NCBI RefSeq assembly: GCF_014323705.1
Contig: NZ_JABVEC010000002.1
Location: forward strand, 186,001-250,000
From: Actinomadura alba
GTDB lineage: Bacteria > Actinomycetota > Actinomycetes > Streptosporangiales > Streptosporangiaceae
Direction of reading: 5' to 3'
Length of the DNA stretch: 64,000 nucleotides
Below the pieces are notes generated by a model that saw only the letters and a list, made by a program, of their open reading frames with translations, was not told where the DNA came from and searched no databases. Within the stretch, counting starts at the first letter, position 1. Every line of letters starts with the position of its first letter. Below are positions 9,925 to 18,458 of the stretch, one piece after another. The position numbers and the translations under genes were made by a program.

Positions 9925-11082
9925 TCAGGTCAGCCGCCGTGCTCCGGCGGACGGTACGGCGGTGAGGAACGCCGGGGCCCGCCAGCCCCGCGCCTCGTAC
10001 GCGGTCAGGACGGCGTCGCACACCCGTCCGACGAGACCCGACGGCACGAGCGCGATCACCGAGCCGCCGAAACCCCCGCCGACCATCCGGCCGCCACGGG
10101 CTCCGGCGCGCACGGCGGTCTCGACCGCGACGTCCGCCTCGGGCCACGACACCTCGAACTGGTCGCGCAGGGACAGATGCGCCGCCGTGAGCATCGCCCC
10201 GACCTCGGTCACGGCTCCGGCGCGCAGCAGGCCCACGGTGGCCTCCACGCGGTGGTTCTCGGTCACGACGTGCCGCACCCGGCGGCGCTGGACCGGGTCG
10301 TCGAGCGCGTCGAGCGCGGCGGTGAGGTCGGTCACATCGCGCAGCGCGGGAACGCCGAGCGCCCCGGCCGCCGCCTCGCACTCCGCCCGGCGCGAGGCGT
10401 ACTCGCCGTCGACGAGCTCGTGGGCCGCCCGCGTGTCGACCACGAGCAGCGTCAGGCCGCCGAGATCCAGGGGGACCTGCGCGGACAGCTCGCTGCGGCA
10501 GTCCAGCAGCAGGGCGTGCCCGGCCGTGCAGAGCAGCGCGGCCGACTGGTCCATGATCCCGCAGGGCATGCCGACGAAGTCGTTCTCGGCGCGCTGGGCG
10601 AGCCGGGCCAGCTCGGGCCTCGGGACCTCGGCACCGGACAGCTCGCACAGCGCGAGCGCGACCGCGCACTCCAGGGCGGCGGAGGACGACAGCCCGGCGC
10701 CCTGGGGGAGGTCCGAGTCGATCAGCAGGCTGGCGCCGCGCGGGCGGTGACCCGCCTCACGCAGGGCCCAGGCGACCCCCGCGGCGTAGCCGGCCCAGCC
10801 CTCGGTCGCGCCGGGTGCGAGGTCGTCGAGCCGTACGCTCGCGGCCTCGTCGGCCGCCTGCAGCGACCGCAGTTCCAGCACGTCGTCGTCGCGGGCCGCG
10901 GCCGCGACCGAGACGCCCTGCGCGAGGGCGAACGGCAGCACGAGGCCGTCGTTGTAGTCGGTGTGCTCCCCGATCAGGTTGACCCGCCCGGGGGCGTGCC
11001 AGATGCCGTCGGAGGGGCGCCGGTAGGCCTCGTGGAACGCCGCGTCGAGGTCGCGGCTCGCATTCGTGATAGGGGTGCTCAT
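9925..11082 (-). CDS. galK: Galactokinase
   Basis: Phosphorylates galactose at C1 with ATP (Leloir pathway). 385 residues. GHMP signatures: galactose-binding APGRVNLIGEHTDYNDG near residue 30, ATP loop DLPQGAGLSSSAALE near 120, and GGRMVGGGFGGSVIAL near the C-terminus. The ATG at 11082 is part of the same CATG that starts galT on the other strand. No Shine-Dalgarno sequence precedes it; TANNNT boxes 5 nt (TAGCAT) and 11 nt (TATCCT) upstream suggest a leaderless or near-leaderless mRNA whose promoter lies inside the galT coding region. Confidence 0.95.
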   Translation of the reverse strand: MSTPITNASRDLDAAFHEAYRRPSDGIWHAPGRVNLIGEHTDYNDGLVLPFALAQGVSVAAAARDDDVLELRSLQAADEAASVRLDDLAPGATEGWAGYAAGVAWALREAGHRPRGASLLIDSDLPQGAGLSSSAALECAVALALCELSGAEVPRPELARLAQRAENDFVGMPCGIMDQSAALLCTAGHALLLDCRSELSAQVPLDLGGLTLLVVDTRAAHELVDGEYASRRAECEAAAGALGVPALRDVTDLTAALDALDDPVQRRRVRHVVTENHRVEATVGLLRAGAVTEVGAMLTAAHLSLRDQFEVSWPEADVAVETAVRAGARGGRMVGGGFGGSVIALVPSGLVGRVCDAVLTAYEARGWRAPAFLTAVPSAGARRLT

Positions 11083-12193
11083 GGTGAATGCTAAGGATAT
11101 GCGCCAAGACCCCGGCCGTACGTCGGCCCGCCTCGCGGACGGACGCGAGATCATCTATTTCGACGAGGAGGCCGGGCGGGTGCCCCCGCCGGACCGCCGG
11201 GACCTGCCGCCGGCCGAGCCGGAGTGCGAGACCCGGCTGGATCCGCTGACCGGCGACCCGGTGGCGATCACCGCCCACCGCAACACCCGGACGATGCTGC
11301 CGCCGGCACGCGAGTGCCCGCTGTGCCCGAGCACGGACGACCGGCTCACCGAGATCCCGGCCGCCGGCTACGACGTCGTCGCGTTCGAGAACCGGTTCCC
11401 TTCGTTCGACGCGCGGACACCGCCGGTCGAGCCGTACGTCGACGGGATCGAGCTGTTCGAGCGGCGGCGCGGGGCCGGCCGGTGCGAGGTGGTGTGCTTC
11501 ACCAGCGATCATGACACCGCGTTCAGCAGGCTGCCGCCGCGCCGGGTCCGTACCGTGATCGAGGCGTGGGCCGACCGCACCGAGGCGCTGTCGGCCCGGC
11601 CGGACGTCGAGCAGGTGTTCGTCTTCGAGAACCGGGGCGTCGAGATCGGCGTGACACTGCACCATCCGCACGGTCAGATCTACGGCTACCCCTACGTCAC
11701 CCCCCGGACGACGCGCGTCGTCGCCTCGGCCGAGCGGCACCGCGCCGCCACCGGCCGGGAGCTGTTCGCCGACGTGCTGGCCGCGGAGCAGAAGGCCGGT
11801 ACCCGGGTGATCAGACAGGGTGAGCACTGGACGCTGTTCGTGCCCGCGGCGGCGCGCTGGCCGGTCGAGGCGCACCTGATGCCGCACCGCCACGTGCCCG
11901 ACTTCGCCGCGCTGACGACCGATGAGCGCGACGAGCTGGCCGACGTCTACGCCGACCTGCTGCGCCGCTGTGACGCGCTGTACGACGCGCCGCTGCCGTA
12001 CGTGGCGGCCTGGCACCAGGCGCCCGTGCGCTCCGGCCGCGACCTGGTGCGGTTGCACCTGCAGTTGTTCTCGATCAAGCGCGCCGCCGACAAGATCAAA
12101 TACCTGGCGGGGTCGGAGTCGGGCATGGACGCCTGGATCAACGACGTGCCGCCGGAGCGCGTCGCCCAGCGGCTCCGCGACGCGAAGGCCTGA
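11081..12193 (+). CDS. galT: Galactose-1-phosphate uridylyltransferase
   Basis: Transfers UMP from UDP-glucose to galactose-1-phosphate. 370 residues from the ATG at 11081. Typical GalT features: ARLADGREIIYFDE, RLDPLTGDPVAITAHR, CPLCPS zinc-type cysteines, FENRFPSFD and the active-site triad region HHPHGQIYGYPY; the second half-domain has HLMPHRHVPDF and YVAAWHQAPV. Start choice: AGGGG at 11071-11075 is 5 nt from ATG 11081; an ATG at 11099 has no well-spaced site. Start 11081 overlaps the galK start by 2 bp, so the galT promoter must lie within galK. Confidence 0.94.
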   Translation: MVNAKDMRQDPGRTSARLADGREIIYFDEEAGRVPPPDRRDLPPAEPECETRLDPLTGDPVAITAHRNTRTMLPPARECPLCPSTDDRLTEIPAAGYDVVAFENRFPSFDARTPPVEPYVDGIELFERRRGAGRCEVVCFTSDHDTAFSRLPPRRVRTVIEAWADRTEALSARPDVEQVFVFENRGVEIGVTLHHPHGQIYGYPYVTPRTTRVVASAERHRAATGRELFADVLAAEQKAGTRVIRQGEHWTLFVPAAARWPVEAHLMPHRHVPDFAALTTDERDELADVYADLLRRCDALYDAPLPYVAAWHQAPVRSGRDLVRLHLQLFSIKRAADKIKYLAGSESGMDAWINDVPPERVAQRLRDAKA

Positions 12194-12233
12194 ATGCTCA
12201 CCGCCCCGGGCGGATGCTCACCGCCCCGGGCGG
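12194..12233. repeat. Exact 20-bp tandem duplication after galT
   Basis: The 20-mer starting ATGCTCACCGCC is repeated head-to-tail without mismatch at 12194-12213 and 12214-12233, directly after the galT stop. Each copy contains a CCGCCC/GGGCGG inverted repeat, so each could fold as a small hairpin. Confidence 0.95.
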
Positions 12234-12236
12234 ACG

Positions 12237-12268
12237 GCCCGGCGGGGACCGGCTCAGCCCCGCCGGGC
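12237..12268. terminator. Bidirectional terminator hairpin between galT and galE
   Basis: A perfect 11-bp stem, GCCCGGCGGGG (12237-12247) with CCCCGCCGGGC (12258-12268), and a 10-nt loop, sits between the convergent genes. Its right arm lies in the last codons of galE. It lacks a T-tract. Confidence 0.65.
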
Positions 12269-13207
12269 GAACGCCCAGGCGTCGGCGACCATGGCCCGCA
12301 GGTCGCGCTCGGGCTTCCAGCCGAGCTCGGAACGGATCCGCTCCGAGGAGGCGACCAGCACGGCCGGATCACCGGCGCGGCGCGGCCCCACCTCGGCCGG
12401 GATCGGATGACCGGTCACCTGGCGGCAGACGTCGATGACCTCGCGTACCGAGAACCCGGAGCCGTTGCCGAGATTGAAGATCTTGTGGCTGCCCGGTTCG
12501 CAGGCCTCCAGCGCCAGCAGGTGGGCGACGCCCAGGTCGATCACGTGGATGTAGTCGCGGACGCACGTGCCGTCCGGCGTCGGGTAGTCGTCGCCGTACA
12601 TGAACACCTTCTCGCGGTGTCCCGCGGCGACCTGCAGGACGATGGGGATCAGGTGCGTCTCGGTGGTGTGCCGCTCGCCGAACGGGCCGTGCGCGCCGGC
12701 GACGTTGAAGTAGCGCAGGCTCACCCCGCCGATCCCGTGCAGCCGGGCGTGCTCGGCCAGCGCGGTGTCGATCGCCAGCTTGGAGGCGCCGTACGGATTG
12801 GTCGGCCGGGTCGGATCGGTCTCGAGGATCGGCGACGACTCGGGCTCGCCGTAGGTGGCGGCGGTGGAGGAGAACACGATCCGGGGGACGCCGGCCCGCC
12901 GCATCGCGTCGAGCAGGGCCAGCGACTCGCCGAGGTTCTTGTCCCAGTAGAGCCCCGGCCGCTCCACCGACTCGCCGACCAGCGACTTGGCCGCGAAGTG
13001 CAGGACCGCGTCGAAACCGGCGCCGTCGAGGACCTCGAACGCCAGATCGCGCAGCGTGCCGACGACCAGCCGGGCCCCGGCCGGGACGGCGTCGCGGTGC
13101 CCGGTCGACAGATCATCGAGCACGACGACCTCGTGTCCGGCCCCGAGCAGCTGATCGCTTACGACGCTTCCGATGTAGCCGGCACCGCCGGTGACGAGCA
13201 ACCTCAC
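12254..13207 (-). CDS. galE: UDP-glucose 4-epimerase
   Basis: Interconverts UDP-galactose and UDP-glucose, closing the Leloir pathway. 317 residues, an SDR-type Rossmann enzyme: [19 protein letters not shown] at the N-terminus; catalytic Ser and YxxxK in [11 protein letters not shown] and [29 protein letters not shown] and [20 protein letters not shown] are GalE signatures. The GTG at 13207 is preceded by GGAGG 9 nt upstream, which fixes the start although the frame stays open much further. Convergent with galT. Confidence 0.95.
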   Translation of the reverse strand: MRLLVTGGAGYIGSVVSDQLLGAGHEVVVLDDLSTGHRDAVPAGARLVVGTLRDLAFEVLDGAGFDAVLHFAAKSLVGESVERPGLYWDKNLGESLALLDAMRRAGVPRIVFSSTAATYGEPESSPILETDPTRPTNPYGASKLAIDTALAEHARLHGIGGVSLRYFNVAGAHGPFGERHTTETHLIPIVLQVAAGHREKVFMYGDDYPTPDGTCVRDYIHVIDLGVAHLLALEACEPGSHKIFNLGNGSGFSVREVIDVCRQVTGHPIPAEVGPRRAGDPAVLVASSERIRSELGWKPERDLRAMVADAWAFARRG

Positions 13208-13411
13208 TGGGCAACCTCCGTATCCGTGTTCACACAGCGTATCCGGGTAGGCTGGCGCTTCGAGGTCGCGTGGCCGACGCCGCCCGGCCCGCGGATGGAA
13301 ACGCCCGGAACACCGTCTGGACAAGCCGCCTCGGACAATGGACGACCCTAGCGCCAGATCGCCCGCCGCACCGGCGGGTTCCTCGCGACGCCGCTCCCGG
13401 GAGGGCGCGGG

Positions 13412-14401
13412 GTGAGCGAGCTCGTGAAGTACGGCCTCGTGGCGCTGTGCTCGATGCTGCTGGGCGGTTTCTGCGCCACCCTGGTGATCTTGCGGCGGCT
13501 CGGCGGCGGCCTCGGCGATCTCCGTGATCGGATCACCGCCGCCGAGGTACGGGCCCTCGTCGCCGGGCACCAGGGCATCACCGGCGACGAGCGCAGGCTG
13601 ATCGAGGAGGTCTTCGCGGCCGGCGCCCGGCAGCTGCGCGAGGTCTTCGTGCCGCGCACGGAGGTGGAGTTCCTCGACGCGGCGACTCCGCTGAACGCCG
13701 CCGCCCGGATCGCCGCCGACAGCCCGCACTCCCGATTCCCCGTCTACCGGGACACCCACGACGAGGTCATCGGCTTCGTGCACGTCCGTGATCTGCTCGA
13801 TCCCGATCTCGCCGGCCGGTCGGTGCCGGTGTCGGAGGTCATCCGGCCGGTGAAGTACCTGCCGATGAGCAAACGGGTGCTGGCCGTGCTGTCGGAGATG
13901 CGCCGCGAGGGCCACCATCTGGCGATCGTCGTGGACGAGTACGGCGGCACGGCGGGGATCATCACTCTCGAGGACCTGCTCGAGGAGCTCATCGGGGATA
14001 TCCGCGACGAATATGATGTGGAGGACGCGCAGGCGCGGCGGCTGCACGGTGGGGCGGTCGAGGTCGACGGTCTGCTCAACCTGGACGCCTTTGCGGCCGA
14101 GACCGGCATCGCGCTGCCCGAAGGGCCGTACGAGACCGTGGCAGGGCACATCATGGCGGCACTCGGGCACGTGCCCCAGGTGGGGGAGGCCGTCGAGTTC
14201 GCCCGGCACCGGATGGGAGTCATCGAGATGGACGGCCGCCGGGTGGCCCGCGTGCGTGTCACGCCCTTAGACGGTGACGACCCCGGCACCGCCGACCCCG
14301 GCACCGCCGACCCCGGCACCGCCGACCCCGGCACCGCCGACCCCGGCGGCGCAGGGAAAGCAGAAGCGACGGCAACCGACATCGCCTCCAGTGAGGCCTG
14401 A
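13412..14401 (+). CDS. CBS-domain/CorC-type membrane protein with truncated DUF21 region
   Basis: 329 residues. One N-terminal transmembrane segment ([20 protein letters not shown]), then [16 protein letters not shown] and paired CBS domains (about residues 70-200; [44 protein letters not shown]), then a CorC/HlyC C-terminal domain (about 215-285). Full-length hemolysin/CorC relatives have a four-helix DUF21 domain before the CBS pair; here only one helix remains. Proposed roles in the family are Mg/Co homeostasis. The C-terminal tail has four exact DPGTA repeats. GTG start after GGGAGGG. It is followed 12 nt later by trpS. Confidence 0.82.
   Translation: MSELVKYGLVALCSMLLGGFCATLVILRRLGGGLGDLRDRITAAEVRALVAGHQGITGDERRLIEEVFAAGARQLREVFVPRTEVEFLDAATPLNAAARIAADSPHSRFPVYRDTHDEVIGFVHVRDLLDPDLAGRSVPVSEVIRPVKYLPMSKRVLAVLSEMRREGHHLAIVVDEYGGTAGIITLEDLLEELIGDIRDEYDVEDAQARRLHGGAVEVDGLLNLDAFAAETGIALPEGPYETVAGHIMAALGHVPQVGEAVEFARHRMGVIEMDGRRVARVRVTPLDGDDPGTADPGTADPGTADPGTADPGGAGKAEATATDIASSEA
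14279..14348 (+). repeat. 15-bp tandem repeat encoding DPGTA
   Basis: The unit GACCCCGGCACCGCC occurs four times without mismatch (14279-14338), then a partial fifth copy. It is in frame, adding (DPGTA)4 to the tail of the CBS protein, outside any folded domain. Copy number is likely to vary between strains. Confidence 0.97.
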
Positions 14402-14413
14402 CAGAATCGATTC

Positions 14414-15499
14414 GTGCACATGTCCGCAGTGTCCGGCCCCCAGGGCTACGCTCCGCCGACCCCGGGCTCCACTCCGCGCGTCCTTTCGGGTATCCAGCCC
14501 ACGGGTGACTCCTTTCACCTGGGCAACTACCTCGGCGCGTTGCGCCAATGGGTCGCGCTGCAGGACACCCATGACGCCTTCTACTGCGTCGTGGATCTGC
14601 ACGCCATCACCGTCGAGTACGATCCCGAGGCGCTGCGCAGGCGCACCCGCGTGTCGGCCGCGCAGCTGCTCGCCATGGGCGTCGATCCCGAGCGTTCGAC
14701 CCTCTTCGTGCAGAGCCACGTGCGCGAGCACTCCGAACTGGCCTGGATCCTCGGCTGCCTGACCGGCTTCGGCGAGGCCGGCCGGATGACGCAGTTCAAG
14801 GACAAGTCGGCCAAGCAGGGCACGGGCGGGCCGAGTGTCGGCCTGTTCACCTACCCGATCCTGCAGGCCGCCGACATCCTCCTCTACACCCCGGTGCCGG
14901 GGGCGGGCGGGCAGGGCTTCCAGGTGCCGGTCGGTGAGGACCAGCGCCAGCACTTGGAGCTGACCCGCACGCTCGCGCAGCGGTTCAACCACCGTTTCGG
15001 CGAGACCTTCGCGCTGCCCGAGGCGTACATCCCCAAGGCCACCGCCAAGATCACGGATCTCCAGGAGCCCACGGCGAAGATGAGCAAGTCGTCGTCATCG
15101 CCGCAGGGCATCATCGACGTGCTCGAAGAGCCGGGCTCCATGCGCAAGAAGATCATGCGCGCCGTCACCGACACCGGCACCGAGATCACGTACGACGAGG
15201 AGAAGAAGCCGGGGATCACCAACCTCCTGCGGATCTACTCCGCCCTGTCGGGCTCGACCACCGGCGATCTCGAGCGGCAGTACGCCGGCGCCGGCTACGG
15301 GTCGCTGAAGAAGGACCTCGCGCAACTCGTCCTCGACACGCTCACCCCGATCCGCGAGCGTACGGAGAAGGCGCTGGGCGACGAGGAGCAACTCGACCGC
15401 ATCCTGGCCCGGGGCGCCGCCCGGGCCGGCGAGGTCGCCGCTCGGACCATGGAGGCCGTGCGTGACCGGGTGGGATTCGTCGGACGTGGGCACGCCTGA
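14414..15499 (+). CDS. trpS: Tryptophanyl-tRNA synthetase
   Basis: Charges tRNA-Trp; class I synthetase, 361 residues from GTG 14414 (ATG 14420 is the alternative). HIGH-equivalent motif HLGNYLG near residue 36, [11 protein letters not shown] near 221. [22 protein letters not shown] and [12 protein letters not shown] are family-typical. The segment [20 protein letters not shown] carries a few extra glycine-rich residues before the conserved VGEDQ. There is no strong ribosome site; CAGAAT ends 6 nt before GTG 14414, so a leaderless start is possible. The 3' end overlaps the RNA ligase gene by 38 bp. Confidence 0.95.
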   Translation: MHMSAVSGPQGYAPPTPGSTPRVLSGIQPTGDSFHLGNYLGALRQWVALQDTHDAFYCVVDLHAITVEYDPEALRRRTRVSAAQLLAMGVDPERSTLFVQSHVREHSELAWILGCLTGFGEAGRMTQFKDKSAKQGTGGPSVGLFTYPILQAADILLYTPVPGAGGQGFQVPVGEDQRQHLELTRTLAQRFNHRFGETFALPEAYIPKATAKITDLQEPTAKMSKSSSSPQGIIDVLEEPGSMRKKIMRAVTDTGTEITYDEEKKPGITNLLRIYSALSGSTTGDLERQYAGAGYGSLKKDLAQLVLDTLTPIRERTEKALGDEEQLDRILARGAARAGEVAARTMEAVRDRVGFVGRGHA

Positions 15500-16037
15500 C
15501 CCGCTGCGGACGATCGGAGTGGCGATTCCGATTCCCGATCCCTATGGAGCCGAGCTGCAACGCTGGCGGGAGTCGTTCGGCGATCCGCTCGCCCGGTCCA
15601 TTCCGACGCACATCACGCTCATGCCGCCGACGCCCGTCGACGCGGCCGCCCTCGGCTCGATCGAACGGCATCTGCGTGACGTGGCCGCCACCGAGCGGGC
15701 CTTCCCGATCCGGCTGTACGGCACCGCGACGTTCCGCCCGGTGTCGCCGGTGGTCTTCGTCGCGCTCGCCGAGGGTGCCGGCGCCTGTACGCGCGTGGAG
15801 CGGAAGGTGCGCAGCGGCCCGCTATGGCGGTCGCCGCGCTTCCCCTTCCACCCGCACGTTACCGTGGCGCACGATCTCACCGACGAGGCGCTCGACCGTG
15901 CCGCCAAGGAGCTCGGCCACTACGACGCCCGGTTCTCGGTGTCGGGCTTCGCGCTGTACGAGCACGGCTCCGACGGCATCTGGCGTCCGCAGCGCGACTT
16001 CCCGTTCGGCGACACCGGCTCACCCGAGCCGGGCTGA
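15462..16037 (+). CDS. 2'-5' RNA ligase / cyclic phosphodiesterase superfamily protein
   Basis: 191 residues with the two HxT/V motifs of the 2H phosphoesterase superfamily, HITLMPP near residue 50 and HPHVTVAHD near 132. Family members ligate or hydrolyse 2'-5' phosphodiester or cyclic phosphate bonds in RNA; the substrate here is unknown. GTG 15462 is chosen because GGAGG lies 6 nt upstream, inside trpS; GTG 15486 has no good site. The 3' end overlaps the convergent membrane-protein gene by 18 bp. The link to trpS suggests a role in tRNA or RNA handling (inference). Confidence 0.85.
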   Translation: MTGWDSSDVGTPDPLRTIGVAIPIPDPYGAELQRWRESFGDPLARSIPTHITLMPPTPVDAAALGSIERHLRDVAATERAFPIRLYGTATFRPVSPVVFVALAEGAGACTRVERKVRSGPLWRSPRFPFHPHVTVAHDLTDEALDRAAKELGHYDARFSVSGFALYEHGSDGIWRPQRDFPFGDTGSPEPG

Positions 16038-18152
16038 GCCCGGCCCGCCGTCCGCCGCCGGCCCGGCCGGCCGGAACCGGCAGCGCAGCCCGCGGATGTG
16101 GCCGGGACGTCGTTCGTACCCGGCCTCCTGGAGGACCCGCAGTGCGGCGGCGTTGTTCCAGTGGACGCAGGCGACCACCACGCCGACCCGGTCGAGTGCC
16201 GCCCGTACGTCCGCCGCCGGCGGGAAGCCCGTCCGCCGCTGCACGACGTCGGTGAGCAGTAGCCGGTCCATGATGAACGACTCGCCCACGGGCAGGTTCT
16301 CCAGGTAGTGCGGGTTGGCGTTGACCGCCTGTACCCGTGAGGTGATGAGGGGCAGGTTGCGCATGTACCGCGCCGGCATGAGCACGGCACCGGACTCGCC
16401 GCCGGTGGCGGCCACCACCTTCCTGGCGGTGACGAGCGTGAAGGGGGCGGCCTTCCACGAGGGCCGGTCCGCGACGACCGACTTGGCCTCGGCCGTCCAC
16501 AGCGGGGTGCCGCAGATCACGAACGTGGCGCACAGCAGCACCGCCGGCAGCGGTGCGAGCCGGCGCCGGCCGCCGGGCAGTGGTACCGCCGCGAGCAACC
16601 CGATCAGCGCGGCGGCGGGAACCACCCACATCGTGCGCCACATCACCGGCGCCGCACCGGTGACATGCGCCATCAGCTCCAGCACGCCCGGGACGAACAG
16701 GACGGTGGCCACCGCCGCCACCCCCGCCGTGACCAGTGCCGGCACGCCGCGCCGGCTGATCCAGGGCGCGGTCCACAGTGCACAACCGGCGATGACGCCC
16801 AAGACACCGGTCAGCAGCACGGTCGAGTAGGCCACCGGGCCGGGGGACAACTGCCCGCCCACCTCGACCGTGTCGCTGAGCAGCGCGACCGCCACGCCGG
16901 CCGCGACCGGGTAGGCCATGGCCGCGCAGGCGGCCACCGCGGTCCGCAGCCCCTCGGCCCGCCGCCGGCCGGTGTCGAGCCGGGCGCGCAGGAGGAGCGG
17001 GCCGACGGCGGCGATGGTCACGAGCGGCACGACGAAGGTCGCGACCGAGGCCAGCCCGGTGGCGGCGGCGCCCACGGCGGCGGCGAGCCACAGGTCGCGA
17101 GGGTTCCGGCGGTCCGCCCACCGGGTGAGGTACACGTACAGCAGTGGTACCGCCAGGGACACGAGGACGCCCTTGCCCTGCCACATCCTGATCAGGTGGA
17201 ACGAGCCGAGGGAACCGGTGCTCGCCCCCGTCCAGAGCAGATAGACGGCGGCGGTCGCGAAACACGCCGCCGCGCGCCGGGGAGCCCACTGCCGGATCAA
17301 CCGCCACATGGCCCAGACGGCCAGGAAGGTCACGACCGGCAGGAAGAGGTACCAGGTGAACGACGACGCCGAGACGCCCAGCAGGCGGGCCAGCGCGCCG
17401 TTGAAGACCTCGACGGAGGCGACGGGCGGTTCGCCCCCGACCGTCCCGACCGACCCGGGCGTGAAGATGACGTCGCTGAACGGGATCCGGCCGTGCTCCG
17501 CGGTCCACACCGACCGGGACATGAAGTAGGCGTCGTCACCGTCGGGGTTGATGACGAAGAGGGAGGCACCGGCGAATCCGGCGGCCATGAGGAGCGCGAG
17601 GAGCGAGCCGCGGTCGGCGACCGGCACCGATCCCGGCCCGTACCGGCTGGTTCGCAGCGCCGTCAGGGTGACCGCGACGGCCGCGGCCCCCAGAACGCAG
17701 GTGATCCACCAGGGCACCCCCGACGCGTACAGACCGGCCGCCGCGCCGGCCGCGACACCGAGCACCGGACCGGCCTGCGGCGCGTACGAACGCGGCCGGC
17801 CGCCGGCGACCTCGTCAGCGCCGGTGGCCTCGGTGCCGGCCCCCTCGGGGGACGCCGCCCGGTCGCCCGTCCACCTGCGCACCCACACGGCGGCGAGCAC
17901 CGTCATGATCACCAGCCAGCCGGCCACCAGAACCGCCGTCGGAGGCCGGATCAGCAGCCCGGCGTGATAGACCACCGTCCACATGGCGAACGCCACGACG
18001 GCGGCGTCGGTCGCCCCGTCCAGGAGCGTGGTGACGCGACCGGGCCCGCCCGCGCCGCCGCGCCCGGTCGCCAGGCCGGCGAGTCGGCCGATCCCGGCGG
18101 GCGAGTGATCGACACCGAGCACCCGCCCCCGCCCGGAGTCTTCGGTCTTCAC
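16020..18152 (-). CDS. Large polytopic membrane protein (DUF6077-like, possible GT-C fold)
   Basis: 710 residues with roughly 12-14 hydrophobic segments and a soluble C-terminal part of about 160 residues. An aspartate-rich loop NPDGDDAYFMSRSVWTAEHG near residue 205 follows a membrane helix, as in GT-C glycosyltransferases, where acidic residues sit in the first external loop. I do not see a named family signature with certainty; DUF6077 is my best recollection. GTG start at 18152. It lies on the opposite strand within an otherwise co-oriented trpS/ligase/yihY stretch and overlaps the ligase 3' end by 18 bp, so it may be a lineage-specific insertion. It could act in cell-wall glycan or lipid glycosylation (inference). 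Confidence 0.65.
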   Translation of the reverse strand: MKTEDSGRGRVLGVDHSPAGIGRLAGLATGRGGAGGPGRVTTLLDGATDAAVVAFAMWTVVYHAGLLIRPPTAVLVAGWLVIMTVLAAVWVRRWTGDRAASPEGAGTEATGADEVAGGRPRSYAPQAGPVLGVAAGAAAGLYASGVPWWITCVLGAAAVAVTLTALRTSRYGPGSVPVADRGSLLALLMAAGFAGASLFVINPDGDDAYFMSRSVWTAEHGRIPFSDVIFTPGSVGTVGGEPPVASVEVFNGALARLLGVSASSFTWYLFLPVVTFLAVWAMWRLIRQWAPRRAAACFATAAVYLLWTGASTGSLGSFHLIRMWQGKGVLVSLAVPLLYVYLTRWADRRNPRDLWLAAAVGAAATGLASVATFVVPLVTIAAVGPLLLRARLDTGRRRAEGLRTAVAACAAMAYPVAAGVAVALLSDTVEVGGQLSPGPVAYSTVLLTGVLGVIAGCALWTAPWISRRGVPALVTAGVAAVATVLFVPGVLELMAHVTGAAPVMWRTMWVVPAAALIGLLAAVPLPGGRRRLAPLPAVLLCATFVICGTPLWTAEAKSVVADRPSWKAAPFTLVTARKVVAATGGESGAVLMPARYMRNLPLITSRVQAVNANPHYLENLPVGESFIMDRLLLTDVVQRRTGFPPAADVRAALDRVGVVVACVHWNNAAALRVLQEAGYERRPGHIRGLRCRFRPAGPAADGGPGSARLG

Positions 18153-18458
18153 AGCGATGACACACCTCGCGTCGGTCGGAGTGCGGCGACGACCAGTGCG
18201 AGACCCGCTCGGGCGTCACGTCACCGGCTCCGCACTCGGTCGTGCCGGCACGGCGGTCGGCCGTGCCGGTGGAGCGCTCCGGATCGCCTGGAACGCCGGT
18301 CCCCGCCGGTGGGCGGCGCGGGACGGGCGGGACGCTCACGAGACGATGTCTTGATGACGCCCCGTTCACTGCCGGGGTTTACCCCGGTGCGCGGCGAAGC
18401 GGCGGCGGTGCTCGTGCGGAGGTCGCATTGTCGTCACCTTCGGGGGTAGGGACCGTGC
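18153..18458. other. 306-bp divergent intergenic region with GC hairpin
   Basis: Separates the polytopic membrane protein (-) from yihY (+). It contains a perfect 10-bp inverted repeat, CCGGCACGGC (18245-18254) and GCCGTGCCGG (18260-18269), with a 5-nt loop. Since both genes read away from it, this is more likely an operator or leader structure than a terminator. GTAGGG before the yihY ATG serves as a ribosome site. I see no convincing ORF or -10/-35 pair. Confidence 0.5.

Noticed and set aside
9900..9925. ACCGCG/CGCGGT inverted repeat between the TPR gene and galK as terminator
   Set aside because: Only six pairs with a 14-nt loop and no T-tract; not stronger than background at this GC content.
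11099..12193. Alternative galT start at ATG 11099, which would leave a 16-bp gap to galK
   Set aside because: AAGGA upstream is only one base away from the ATG; 11081 has better spacing. Not excluded experimentally.
13208..14209. N-terminal extension of galE through the CBS gene region
   Set aside because: The frame is open, but the GTG at 13207 has a proper GGAGG and begins exactly at the conserved GalE N-terminus.
14401..14420. CAGAAT as -10 box for a leaderless trpS
   Set aside because: Spacing fits, but the first T of TANNNT is missing; too weak to annotate as a promoter.
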